From SOKP01 sp048887165 (GTDB taxonomy: Archaea > Asgardarchaeota > Lokiarchaeia > Sigyniarchaeales > SOKP01), in assembly GCA_048887165.1 (NCBI GenBank), contig JBHLJZ010000001.1, forward strand, positions 62,001 to 126,000: 64,000 nt of DNA. Direction: 5' to 3'. The translations under genes and the position numbers were made by a program. Each line of letters starts with the position of its first letter. Positions within the stretch are counted from its first letter, which is position 1. Below the pieces are notes generated by a model. That model saw nothing but the letters and a program-made list of their open reading frames with translations, did not search any database and was not told the origin of the DNA. Positions 1 to 8,544 of this stretch are shown piece by piece.

Positions 1-2
1 CT

Positions 3-302
3 CTTGAGAAAGAACTCGAAAACACTTTTGTTAAAAAGGAAAAGTATGTTCAATCTTATGAAAATAGAGTAGCAGCAATGAAAATATTAATTAATAAAAA
101 ATATATCAGTTCTTCACTTTATCAATTCTTTAGAGCTTTACAAGTGGGAAGTGCCTTAGATTTAAAAAACATTTTATTAGCTATTGATATGAGAGAAGAT
201 TATGCTAAAAAATTAATCAATAAAATGATTGAGGACAACGCACCAATTATTTATAATGAAGATTCAGGCACAATAACACTCAAGGAGGAGGTTGATTTTT
301 AA
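3..302 (+). CDS. Partial coiled-coil/winged-helix protein, 5' end outside window
   Basis: The reading frame is open from base 3 and runs to TAA at 300-302, so the gene begins before the window; the ATG at 78 is internal. The visible 99 residues start with a charged heptad-like stretch (LEKELENTFVKKEKYV), consistent with a coiled coil. After it comes a compact region of about 65 residues with the helix-helix-helix-strand pattern of a winged helix. The stop overlaps the next start by one base (TAATG), so the two genes are co-transcribed. The next gene has the same order of parts, which suggests two subunits of one assembly. The function is not recognised. Confidence 0.6.
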   Translation, partial: LEKELENTFVKKEKYVQSYENRVAAMKILINKKYISSSLYQFFRALQVGSALDLKNILLAIDMREDYAKKLINKMIEDNAPIIYNEDSGTITLKEEVDF

Positions 303-1039
303 TGAGTTTAAATTTAAAAGATGTTTTAGGCTTAATAGAACAATTCGAAACTTCTTTTGATGGATACTTACAATCAATTCAAAAAAATAGCGAAAATATA
401 TTGCAGAATTTAAGTCATACTTGGAAAATGCTAAAAGCAGAACAAGATGAAGCTAAGAAGTTAGAAAATGATATTCAAAATCAGAATTCAGAATTAACTG
501 GGTTAAAAATCAAATCTGATGATCTTGATAAAAAAATCGATGCTCTAAAATCCACTAAAGAGGAATTTACTGCAAAAATTTCAGATTTAAAAAATACTTT
601 TGAACGATTAGATACTTATCTTAAGACCCCTAAATTGGAATTAGAAGATTTATTATCAAAATTGAATTCGATTAATGAAAAAATATCAGCCAAAGAGCAA
701 GAAAAGACTCAATTAGATCAGAAAAAGATTGATAATGAAACTCGCGAAAAAAATTTAAAAACGATATATACAGAAGAAAAAATGTCAGAACTAAATCATA
801 AGTTAACTCAACTTAAAAGAAATAACTACTTCACAACATTCTTGATTGAAAATTCAGAAGAAGAAATACCAGAAGTTGCTATAATTGCTACTATTATGGA
901 TGAAAGTAGTGTAAAGCTTGATGATCTCAAGAAACTTCTTGATGTACCCCCTATAATGGCAGTTAGAACGATAAAGCAGCTCGCAGTTAAGGGAATAATA
1001 AATCTGGATGAAAATACAAATATTATAACTATGCCATGA
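302..1039 (+). CDS. Coiled-coil protein with C-terminal winged helix
   Basis: A 245-residue protein of unknown function. Residues about 15-165 are rich in Lys, Glu and Leu with heptad spacing and few prolines, as expected of a long coiled coil. Residues about 175-245 look like a winged-helix domain: a helix, a short DDLKKLLDV turn, a recognition-like helix (AVRTIKQLAVKG) and a closing strand pair. There is no signal peptide or membrane segment, so it should be cytosolic. Translation is coupled to the cut upstream gene through TAATG. Coiled coil plus winged helix occurs in ESCRT-II-like and SMC-accessory proteins, but I see no motif that decides between these. Confidence 0.65.
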   Translation: MSLNLKDVLGLIEQFETSFDGYLQSIQKNSENILQNLSHTWKMLKAEQDEAKKLENDIQNQNSELTGLKIKSDDLDKKIDALKSTKEEFTAKISDLKNTFERLDTYLKTPKLELEDLLSKLNSINEKISAKEQEKTQLDQKKIDNETREKNLKTIYTEEKMSELNHKLTQLKRNNYFTTFLIENSEEEIPEVAIIATIMDESSVKLDDLKKLLDVPPIMAVRTIKQLAVKGIINLDENTNIITMP

Positions 1040-1149
1040 TTACTTTTTAGATATTTCCTCCTTTTTATTTTCATTAAATAATCTTTTTTTATGTATGTAT
1101 GAATTTTCTCAATATATTAATTTTTAATTATAATTTTATTAAGATTCTT

Positions 1150-1170
1150 CGAAAAGAAACTTTTTATATC
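1150..1170 (+). promoter_or_regulatory. Probable promoter (BRE/TATA) of the ECF operon
   Basis: A purine-rich cGAAAAG stretch is followed by an AT-only TTTTTATAT box about 70 bases before the ATG at 1238. This matches the archaeal BRE-TATA layout. It lies in the 198-base space between the coiled-coil gene and the first ECF-operon gene; no TPP riboswitch core (CTGAGA) was seen there. Confidence 0.35.
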
Positions 1171-1237
1171 ATTTTTCACGATATGTCCATATAGTAATAT
1201 CGATAAAATTAATTTAAAATAAACAAAAGTCTTAAAA

Positions 1238-2422
1238 ATGGAAAATAAAGATATCGCTTTAGGTCTCTTAATAATCGCAGTTGTAGGGTTAGCTGGAGGT
1301 TTGGGCTTTGTTATAATTGCTACACCAAAAGCTCCAGAACAACCTCAAGTCACACTTTTATGGGGATTACCTGATGATTGGAGTACTGCACCAAATGCGT
1401 CCTCTTTTATATTAAATAATGGAACGAATCAAATTCCTATTAGTCTAGCTGATATTTTAGAGGGAGTCCAGCTTGCTATTGAAGAGGATCAAGATCCTAC
1501 GGGAACCTTTATTAATGAATATAAGAAAACAATTTATACTTATACCTTTTTAGATCCGATTTCTGGACTTTATATTACAGGAGTTGATATTTTAGACATT
1601 TTAGAAAAGTATGACACCAATTTTGCTTATAATTTAACGTTTACTTCTAAGAAATCTTCAGATGGTTCAATAGATGTTATTCATATGAGTACAGGTGACA
1701 TTATCAGTAAAATGTATGAGGGTAATGAAGAACCCGTAATATTGGGTTTAGCAGCAAATAAAACTTGGCTTGCCGATTCATTATATGGAAACATTTGGGG
1801 TAATTTCTCAATTATGGGTAAAAATATGCACAACTCATTAACCAATTTAGAAGAAATTAAAGTTTTAGATAGCTGGAAGGTAGAAGTAAGAGTTAATGGC
1901 ACACTTGAATTTATAATTGATCCAACAAATATGACAGATGCAGAATATACTGATACTTATACCTATGAGAGAGATGATTGGTGGGATTTTAATCGACAAT
2001 ACTGGGGAAGAAATATTAGCGAAATCATTTCACATACATCAGCTACGGGAAAAAATTACACCTTAAGAGTTTGGTCTGAAGACGGCTGGGCAAGTCCTCG
2101 TCCATTTGGAGGGAAAAAAGAAGATCCTTATAACAACACTGATGTTGAGCTTGGGATTACTCCACCTTGGGTTGATCATGACTTAATAAATGATACATTA
2201 GTTCCTTTGCCCGAAACAAATTTATTAATGAATTTAGTTTATGCTGACCAAGAATTTGGAGAAACAGGTCAAGGAGTCACAGATCCTATTTGGCCTTATA
2301 GAAGAATATGTGGATATCATAGAGGACCCTTCTATCTAATTGTCCCAGGAAGACCAAGGGATGTATATATATCACACGTAAACTTGATTGACATAACGGT
2401 ATATGATGGGCCAATACCTTAA
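1238..2422 (+). CDS. Membrane-anchored protein with two sulfite-oxidase-fold-like domains
   Basis: A 394-residue protein with one N-terminal membrane segment (about residues 7-28) and an otherwise extracytoplasmic body with many N-x-S/T sites. Two parts each resemble the molybdopterin oxidoreductase (SUOX) fold. The first has GVDILDILEKYD, then a strand and an SDG turn, then PVILGLAANKTW. The second has ISEIISHTS, a SEDGW turn, NLLMNLVYADQEF and GPFYLIVPG. I do not see the molybdenum-ligating Cys context, so it may bind a ligand rather than act as an oxidase. It begins the run that leads to the ECF transporter, which suggests an accessory or substrate-capturing role. Fold assignment is by pattern only. 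Confidence 0.5.
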   Translation: MENKDIALGLLIIAVVGLAGGLGFVIIATPKAPEQPQVTLLWGLPDDWSTAPNASSFILNNGTNQIPISLADILEGVQLAIEEDQDPTGTFINEYKKTIYTYTFLDPISGLYITGVDILDILEKYDTNFAYNLTFTSKKSSDGSIDVIHMSTGDIISKMYEGNEEPVILGLAANKTWLADSLYGNIWGNFSIMGKNMHNSLTNLEEIKVLDSWKVEVRVNGTLEFIIDPTNMTDAEYTDTYTYERDDWWDFNRQYWGRNISEIISHTSATGKNYTLRVWSEDGWASPRPFGGKKEDPYNNTDVELGITPPWVDHDLINDTLVPLPETNLLMNLVYADQEFGETGQGVTDPIWPYRRICGYHRGPFYLIVPGRPRDVYISHVNLIDITVYDGPIP

Positions 2423-2565
2423 AAAGAATAAAAATTTTCAGTAATTAATTTTTTTTTAATTAAAAACCCAATTGATAAGACTCGTTAAAGATGAAAAAAC
2501 TAAGTAGCAGGTTGCAGAAGAAAATGAAGATCTTAAAGAAGAATTAGAAAAGAAATAGAAAAAAA

Positions 2566-3096
2566 ATGGAAAAGAGAAACTTTAATTTGCTTATTGCATC
2601 AATGTGCATTGGGATTTCTCTATTCTGGTTATTTATGTACAGCTATGTTATTTTAGATATTGATCCCTTACAAAATAATATAACTATTAAAGGCAAGGTC
2701 AGAACTGAGATTGAATTGAAACTTTCTGATCTAAAATCAACTAAATATTTACAAATTAAAGACAGAACTTTTCACATAGTTAATGCAATAGGACGTGAAT
2801 ATGATTTAGTGTTTTCAGGAGTTTCATTGTGGAGTATCTTTGAAGTAGAAAATATACTAGAGGAAGATGCTTCAACGTTCTTATTTATAGGTGGAGATGG
2901 ATATTATGCAGAGACTCCTTTAGCTATACAATTAGCACAAGATTATCCAAACCAAATAATTTTAGCATATGAGCAAGATGGACAACCATTATTTTATGAT
3001 GGTCCAATAAGATCGGTTGTTGATCATGAAGTAATTCCTGAAAAAGCTAATACTCATTATGCAATAAAGGATTTAAAAACAATCTTAATTCAGTAA
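2566..3096 (+). CDS. Single SUOX-like domain protein with N-terminal membrane anchor
   Basis: A 176-residue protein. Residues about 7-29 form a membrane segment. The rest follows the order of a SUOX (oxidoreductase molybdopterin-binding) domain: GKVRTEIELKLSDLKS at the start, GVSLWSIFEVENIL in the middle, a GGDGYYAETPLAIQ turn, then LAYEQDGQPLFYDGPIRSVV. In catalytic members a Cys binds molybdenum; here the position before the GVSLW helix has no Cys. It probably keeps the fold without the metal. It sits 25 bases before the ECF S component and shares its fold with the previous gene, so both may serve the transporter on the outer face. Confidence 0.55.
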   Translation: MEKRNFNLLIASMCIGISLFWLFMYSYVILDIDPLQNNITIKGKVRTEIELKLSDLKSTKYLQIKDRTFHIVNAIGREYDLVFSGVSLWSIFEVENILEEDASTFLFIGGDGYYAETPLAIQLAQDYPNQIILAYEQDGQPLFYDGPIRSVVDHEVIPEKANTHYAIKDLKTILIQ

Positions 3097-3121
3097 ATGG
3101 AGTTGATAGGTAATTAACAAC

Positions 3122-3745
3122 TTGAATTCAACAACTAGAACAAACAATAATGAAAATAGTATTGATTATAAGCCTACTGGAATGAACCAAGAGAGTAAAA
3201 ATAAATTAATCTTTTTAGATCTATTATATTCCTCAATTGTTGGAGTGTTAGGAGGATTTATTTCTAGTTTAATCCCTTTTAGCCTATTAATAAAAGTATG
3301 GTACCCTCTAACTGGTGGGACTCAATTAGTAAGTGGGCATCATGTTATGTGGGCTTCAATAGTATATGGTCTTACTAGAAAAAAACAAAATATCATTTTT
3401 ACAATGATTTCAAAAGGAATTTTGGAGTTTCTATTAGGTGATCCGTGGGGTATTATTATCATTATAGTTAATGTTATGGAAGGAATTTGTTTAACAGGGG
3501 GTTTTATTATGATGGAGAAATTAGGAGAAGGTGAGACAAAACTAGGATGGGGAATTGCAGGAGGGCTTGGTAATTTCTTTCAGGCTCCTTTCTTTTGGAT
3601 TATAAATATGCGATGGTATCTACATTGGACATTATGGGTTTTAGCTTTTGCTTTTGCTTTTATTTCAGGTGTTTTCATAACTGGTATATTAGGTAGACTC
3701 GTAAAAAACAATTTAATTAAAGCAGGAGTTCCAACAACGTTTTAA
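3122..3745 (+). CDS. ykoE: ECF transporter S component, YkoE family
   Basis: A 207-residue integral membrane protein with about six hydrophobic segments. It resembles the YkoE family of ECF S components, which bind hydroxymethylpyrimidine or thiamine-type substrates. Features are the PLTGGTQLVSGHHVMWASIVYG stretch near residues 60-82, the GDPWG loop and the LGWGIAGGLGNFFQAPF segment. The start used is TTG; an ATG at 3182 would remove a polar 20-residue head. It is followed by a double ATPase and a T component in the same order as the ykoE-ykoD-ykoC locus of Bacillus. The substrate is inferred from the family, not visible in the sequence. Confidence 0.72.
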   Translation: MNSTTRTNNNENSIDYKPTGMNQESKNKLIFLDLLYSSIVGVLGGFISSLIPFSLLIKVWYPLTGGTQLVSGHHVMWASIVYGLTRKKQNIIFTMISKGILEFLLGDPWGIIIIIVNVMEGICLTGGFIMMEKLGEGETKLGWGIAGGLGNFFQAPFFWIINMRWYLHWTLWVLAFAFAFISGVFITGILGRLVKNNLIKAGVPTTF

Positions 3746-3748
3746 TAG

Positions 3749-3753
3749 GGTGA
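3749..3753 (+). promoter_or_regulatory. Shine-Dalgarno site for the non-AUG start of EcfA
   Basis: GGTGA, directly after the S-component stop and six bases before an in-frame ATT at 3760. The same GGTGA motif precedes normal starts in this window with similar spacing, for example at 57440, 60186 and 17377. Confidence 0.55.
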
Positions 3754-3759
3754 AATCGC

Positions 3760-5580
3760 ATTTCTTCCACAAATAAAATAGCTCTTTCATTTAAAAATTT
3801 CTCATTCATTTATGGTACTAATAGTACAGATAACCCAGCAGTTTCGGATATCAATTTTACTCTTAAAGAGGGAGATGTTTTAATTATAGCTGGTCCTAGC
3901 GGAAGTGGTAAGTCAACTATTTCTTACGCTATGAATGGAATTATTCCATGGAGGCAAAAAGGATTTCTTAAAGGAGATGTTCAAATCTTTAATAAAAGCA
4001 TATGGGATTATGACTTTACTGAAATTTGTAGAAACGTTGGATTAGTAAAACAGAATCCTCTAGATCAATTGACAACCTTTACAGTAAAAGATGAAATTTC
4101 TTTCGGACTTGAAAATCTAAATTATACTGAAAATGAAATCAAAGAAAGAGTAAAAAACGTTTCAGATTTTATGGAGATTAACTATCTTTTGAATAGAGAT
4201 ATAGATCAGTTAAGTGGAGGGCAAAAACAGCTTACTATATTAAGTTCATTTCTAGCAATGGAACCTAAAATTTTAATCTTAGATGAACCTATTGCTTTTC
4301 TAGATCAACATTCCGAAAGTCTTTTATTAAATCGTTTAAAGAAACTAATAAAATCTGACGAATTTAATTTAACATTAGTTATAATAGAGCATAGGTTATC
4401 ACGTGTTATCGATATTGCTGATAAAATTATAGTTTTAGATGATAATGGTAAGATTGCTTTACAAGGAACAGTAAATGAAATTTTATTTAAAAAATTTGAA
4501 GAGCTAAAGGAATGTAATGTAAGAGTTCCTTGGATAATAGATTTATATAATGAATTCAAGAAAATAGAATCCAATTCTCAAAAATCTGAAAATCCTTCAA
4601 GCTTTCAGGATCTATTAGAAATTATATCAAAAATGACTCAGAATGAGTTAAATAATATACTCAAAGTTCTTATAGATAAAGAAATTAAACCTAAAGCACT
4701 CAAAAAATACTCTGAATTTGAAGAAAAAATTGATTTTGAAGAGCTTTATATTGAAACCTTTAAAGACAAAGTTCCTTCCTTTCCAGCTAATGAAAAAGTT
4801 ATATCTTTAGATTCAGTAGAGAGGGGAAATATAATTCTAGAAACTCAGAATTTAAGTTTTAAATACCCTAATAGCGGTATTAAAGCAATAAATGATTTAA
4901 CTATAAAAATACAAAAAGGAGATTTCATCGGTCTGGTTGGTCCAAATGGTTCAGGTAAAACAACATTGTTATATCTATTAGCAAATTTATATGTTCCTAG
5001 TTCTGGAAAAATTTTATTTAATAATCAAAATTTAGAAGAAATTAACCCATACTTTTATGCAAAAAAAGTAGGTTTTATTTTCCAAAATCCCGAAAGTATG
5101 ATTTTCAAATCGACAATTAAAGACGAAATTCTGTATGCACCTAGAAATTTCGGTATTCTAAAAGAGGTCAGCAAAGAATATTTTTTAAAATTAAAGACTT
5201 TAATCGGAAATGAAAGTGAATTCAAGAATCCATTTAAATTAAGTTGGGGACAGAAAAGAAGATTAAATTTAAGTTCAATTTTTGTTTACAATCCTCAAAT
5301 AATTTTACTAGACGAACCGTTTATCGGTCAGGATCAAAAAACAATTGATTCTTTGATAGAAACATTGTATATTGAAAATAAAAGGGGTAAAACAATAATA
5401 ATTTCTTCTCATGATTATCATCTATTACTAAAATATACGAAAAGAATTATTGAATTGAATAAAGACGGTTCATTAAGGGATTATGATATCAATAGCAATT
5501 ATTTCCTTAAACACAAGAATTTAGGACCTGTTATATTATTTGAACGAATTAATGAAAGATTAGAAAGTGAATTTAAATAA
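3760..5580 (+). CDS. ykoD: ECF transporter ATPase, two fused ABC domains (YkoD-like)
   Basis: Energises the ECF transporter. It has two ABC domains in one chain. Domain 1 has Walker A GPSGSGKST at about residues 45-53, LSGGQKQ, and LILDEP. Domain 2 has GPNGSGKTT with Lys 400, the signature LSWGQKR, and ILLDEPF. The first ATG in frame (3931) lies after Walker A, so the true start is upstream. Between the in-frame TGA at 3751 and Walker A there is no ATG, GTG or TTG. ATT at 3760, six bases after GGTGA, gives 606 residues. The T component starts right after the stop. An assembly error at the start codon is the alternative. Confidence 0.82.
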   Translation: MSSTNKIALSFKNFSFIYGTNSTDNPAVSDINFTLKEGDVLIIAGPSGSGKSTISYAMNGIIPWRQKGFLKGDVQIFNKSIWDYDFTEICRNVGLVKQNPLDQLTTFTVKDEISFGLENLNYTENEIKERVKNVSDFMEINYLLNRDIDQLSGGQKQLTILSSFLAMEPKILILDEPIAFLDQHSESLLLNRLKKLIKSDEFNLTLVIIEHRLSRVIDIADKIIVLDDNGKIALQGTVNEILFKKFEELKECNVRVPWIIDLYNEFKKIESNSQKSENPSSFQDLLEIISKMTQNELNNILKVLIDKEIKPKALKKYSEFEEKIDFEELYIETFKDKVPSFPANEKVISLDSVERGNIILETQNLSFKYPNSGIKAINDLTIKIQKGDFIGLVGPNGSGKTTLLYLLANLYVPSSGKILFNNQNLEEINPYFYAKKVGFIFQNPESMIFKSTIKDEILYAPRNFGILKEVSKEYFLKLKTLIGNESEFKNPFKLSWGQKRRLNLSSIFVYNPQIILLDEPFIGQDQKTIDSLIETLYIENKRGKTIIISSHDYHLLLKYTKRIIELNKDGSLRDYDINSNYFLKHKNLGPVILFERINERLESEFK

Positions 5581-6456
5581 ATGAAAAGAAATAAAAATAT
5601 TTTGGATTACAAGAGATATACATTTGCCTATTTTCCAGGAACTTCTTTAATGCATAAACTAAATCCAATTTCAAAGCTCACTTTCTTAATTTTTTTAACT
5701 ATTTCTCTGTTTTTAATTGATAGTATTATCTTTTTAGCTTTAGTTTTATCATTTATTTTATTGTTAGCATTAATTAGCAATATCTCGTTAAAAAATTTAA
5801 TAAGAAAATTAAGATTTATAACCACTATACTCATTTTCAGTGTTATTCTGAATATCTTCTTTAATGCTATACCAAATGAAAATGAAATTGTTCTTTTTTA
5901 TCTATTCAACTTTTCATTTTTACCGATAAGAAGATTAGCTTTATACTTCGCTTTAAGAGCTTTTTTTATAGTTTTAACATTATATACTTCAGCAATAATT
6001 TACTCTAATACAACAAATATGAAAGATTTTGTATATTCATTAATAAGATTAAAAATTCCATATAAATATTGCTTTTCTTTTATGGTTGGGGTAAAATATA
6101 TACCTACAATAGAAGAGGAAGCTAGAACAATCGCATTAGCTCAAAGAGCTAGAGGGTTTGGTCTTGAAAATGCGAATACTATCAAGAAAGCCTATAGGTT
6201 AATTTTTGAAAGGTTAGTAACAACTTTAGTCTCAGTGCTTCGAAAAGGGCATACTAGTTCTATTTCCATGGAAAACAGATGTTTTGGGATATCCAAAGAG
6301 AGAACTAATCTAATTCAAGTCAAGTATAAGGCTATTGATATAATTTTTATAATTCTTTGCACTAGTATTTTTACATTTTTTCTTTTCTATTTCTTTAATC
6401 TAATCCCTATTCCACGTTTCCCATCTTTGTATAATATATTTAAAAATCTTTTTTAA
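5581..6456 (+). CDS. ykoC: ECF transporter T component (EcfT/YkoC-like)
   Basis: A 291-residue membrane protein that joins the ATPase to the S component. Hydrophobic segments occupy about residues 30-60, 70-95, 105-145 and 255-280. The coupling region shows the two short T-component motifs: AQRARGFG (Ala-Arg-Gly) near residue 200 and the related SMENRCFG near residue 232. The ATG follows the ATPase stop with no gap, so the genes are translationally coupled. Its last 57 bases overlap the 3' end of the convergent hydrolase gene. Confidence 0.82.
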   Translation: MKRNKNILDYKRYTFAYFPGTSLMHKLNPISKLTFLIFLTISLFLIDSIIFLALVLSFILLLALISNISLKNLIRKLRFITTILIFSVILNIFFNAIPNENEIVLFYLFNFSFLPIRRLALYFALRAFFIVLTLYTSAIIYSNTTNMKDFVYSLIRLKIPYKYCFSFMVGVKYIPTIEEEARTIALAQRARGFGLENANTIKKAYRLIFERLVTTLVSVLRKGHTSSISMENRCFGISKERTNLIQVKYKAIDIIFIILCTSIFTFFLFYFFNLIPIPRFPSLYNIFKNLF

Positions 6457-8460
6457 ATCATATTTTTTCTTTTTCTTTATCCCTAACCTTTTTTGATAGT
6501 TTCTTTTCCAGATCCCTATAATAAGCATGACAATTGAAGCAATTATCATCAAGAACAATCCAAAACTCGGAATAATTGCTCCAAAATTGGATAATAATGA
6601 TTGACCGCTCGTGATACCGGTAAATCTGATCAATAAATTAAATGATATTAAGATAAAGATTGGATAGATAATTTTCAAAATTCCGGTAATTATAGGTTTT
6701 AATAAACTTAAATAGGAATATATAATCCATCCTAAAAGGAAAAGCATCGTTGAAATTGGTGATATTTCTCCAATAAACAATTTCCAAGTAAAAAAATTAT
6801 TAAAAAAATATATATGGGTAAAATTTACACTTCCACTTTCATATGAAATCCAAGGTAATATTATTGAAATATAAAAAAATGATTCTGTAATACCTATAAA
6901 TATTAATTCCTTAATGAAATATTTTTTAGCTTGAATTTGATCTTGCTTATCTGACATTAAAGAAATTTTATTATACCTCCTCCAAATAATCAATGCTAAT
7001 ATAGAAATTATTAAAAAGCTTATTAAAGATAAAAAAATGATAGTATAATTACTTGTTAATATCCCTCCCGCATATATATTTGATGTAAACCATACATCTT
7101 CTTTGCCTTCTAATTCAACGGCAACGTAAAAATCAAGTCTAGAAGTAATTATCCAAGGATTTAATTCAGTAGACCATGTATTATTTACCTGTTTATCAAG
7201 TTCTATTTTCTGCCAGCAAGCTCCCAATATATCTGTATGCTTATAATAGATTTTTACAGATTCTACTACCTTAGTTGATTCTATCTGTATATCAACTCGC
7301 AATGTTTCTCCAATCAATTTACCTATTTTTCTAACATTCTGAATAGTAATATTGGGTGGGATAGAGCTGTTATATAAAACAAAATCAATAAATGATTTTG
7401 TAGTATTTTCAAATCCAGGAAATCCATGATGCTCGTTTGGATATATCTGAAGGAATTTTTTTGAATGATTCACTGCTTCGTATGTACTTCTTATAGAGCT
7501 ATAATGAAAAAAATCATCATTTGTTCCAATCTGCCACATAATAGGTGGCATTTTTTTTGATTTCAGATAATAAATCGGATCGAATCTTAAAAGTTGATTA
7601 TTTCGATATGAAACTGGAATCTCTTTAGGACTTTTACCTAAAATCCAAAATATTAATTTATTCGGATATTGCAAATTTTTCACAATATCTCCTAAGGCAA
7701 TATAGGTGACTACTCCCGAAATCCGTTCTCCACATATTCCTGCTAACCACATAGAATTTAATCCACCATATGAGATTCCAGTGACCATAATCTGTGAATT
7801 ATTCACAATTGAAAGATTTTCTAAAACTCTTAATCCTTGTATTGCACCACATAATGTCAAATAAAAATGCGCTGATTTATTATATTCACCTTGATAATAC
7901 ATATTATTAGGATTAGGTTCTGCTCCTTCTGATTTTCCATGCCCTGGATGAGAATGGCATAATACAATAAATCCCTTTTCTAAATAAGGATAAGCAAGCT
8001 TAAAAGCAGATTCTGCATTGTCATTTATCCCATGCATACAGAGACAACCAGGATTACTCGAATTGACTACTTCGGGATATAATAAAAATCCATTTAAGGT
8101 TAAATTTTCTGGGGTCGCCCCTACCCAATTTGGGGAATTAAAATAAATTTCTTGCGAGGTAAATTCATATTCTTGTTGAGTATAAGGATTCGTATATTCT
8201 ATAGTACTATTATCACTAAAGATAATGTTAAGATCAGTATTATTTACACGTAATATTTCATCTTGCCAAAAGTCTAAAATATTAAAATCTGTTGCAGTTT
8301 CGAGAAGTTGGTATTCTTCATTGATTTTTTCCTGAAATGTAAAATTGAATTTTACGAAAAAATTTATTGAGATACCGATAGTAATAATAAAAATTAAGAA
8401 AAATTCCCGAAAATTCCTTCTTAATTTTAGACTCATGATTAAACTTATTTTAAAGCTCAC
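6400..8460 (-). CDS. Membrane-bound alpha/beta hydrolase (S9/dienelactone-hydrolase type)
   Basis: A 686-residue protein. An N-terminal membrane segment (about residues 15-36) leads to an extracytoplasmic alpha/beta hydrolase domain. The oxyanion region is CMHGINDNAES, the nucleophile elbow is GISYGG, the acid is in IGTNDDFFHY, and the His is in NEHHGFPG. A beta-rich section follows (about residues 370-460), then four or five membrane segments to the C-terminus. The triad is complete, so esterase or peptidase activity outside the cell is likely; the substrate cannot be told. The start is GTG; an ATG at 8436 is also possible. The 3' end overlaps ecfT tail to tail by 57 bases. Confidence 0.7.
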   Translation of the reverse strand: MSFKISLIMSLKLRRNFREFFLIFIITIGISINFFVKFNFTFQEKINEEYQLLETATDFNILDFWQDEILRVNNTDLNIIFSDNSTIEYTNPYTQQEYEFTSQEIYFNSPNWVGATPENLTLNGFLLYPEVVNSSNPGCLCMHGINDNAESAFKLAYPYLEKGFIVLCHSHPGHGKSEGAEPNPNNMYYQGEYNKSAHFYLTLCGAIQGLRVLENLSIVNNSQIMVTGISYGGLNSMWLAGICGERISGVVTYIALGDIVKNLQYPNKLIFWILGKSPKEIPVSYRNNQLLRFDPIYYLKSKKMPPIMWQIGTNDDFFHYSSIRSTYEAVNHSKKFLQIYPNEHHGFPGFENTTKSFIDFVLYNSSIPPNITIQNVRKIGKLIGETLRVDIQIESTKVVESVKIYYKHTDILGACWQKIELDKQVNNTWSTELNPWIITSRLDFYVAVELEGKEDVWFTSNIYAGGILTSNYTIIFLSLISFLIISILALIIWRRYNKISLMSDKQDQIQAKKYFIKELIFIGITESFFYISIILPWISYESGSVNFTHIYFFNNFFTWKLFIGEISPISTMLFLLGWIIYSYLSLLKPIITGILKIIYPIFILISFNLLIRFTGITSGQSLLSNFGAIIPSFGLFLMIIASIVMLIIGIWKRNYQKRLGIKKKKKYDLKKIFKYIIQRWETWNRD

Positions 8461-8544
8461 CTAATTAAAAAATTATTCTTTTTCTTAATAAATCATACTC
8501 TAATGATTAGTTTAGTTTTTTAGAAATACAATATTATCTAATTT

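Noticed and set aside
1040..1237. TPP riboswitch upstream of the YkoE-type ECF operon
   Set aside because: Neither the CTGAGA core nor paired arms of a TPP aptamer could be found; only a TATA-like box is visible.
2490..2560. Coiled-coil-like fragment (VAEENEDLKEELEKK) before the SUOX-like gene
   Set aside because: Too short and without a start in that frame; perhaps a decayed gene tail, but unsupported.
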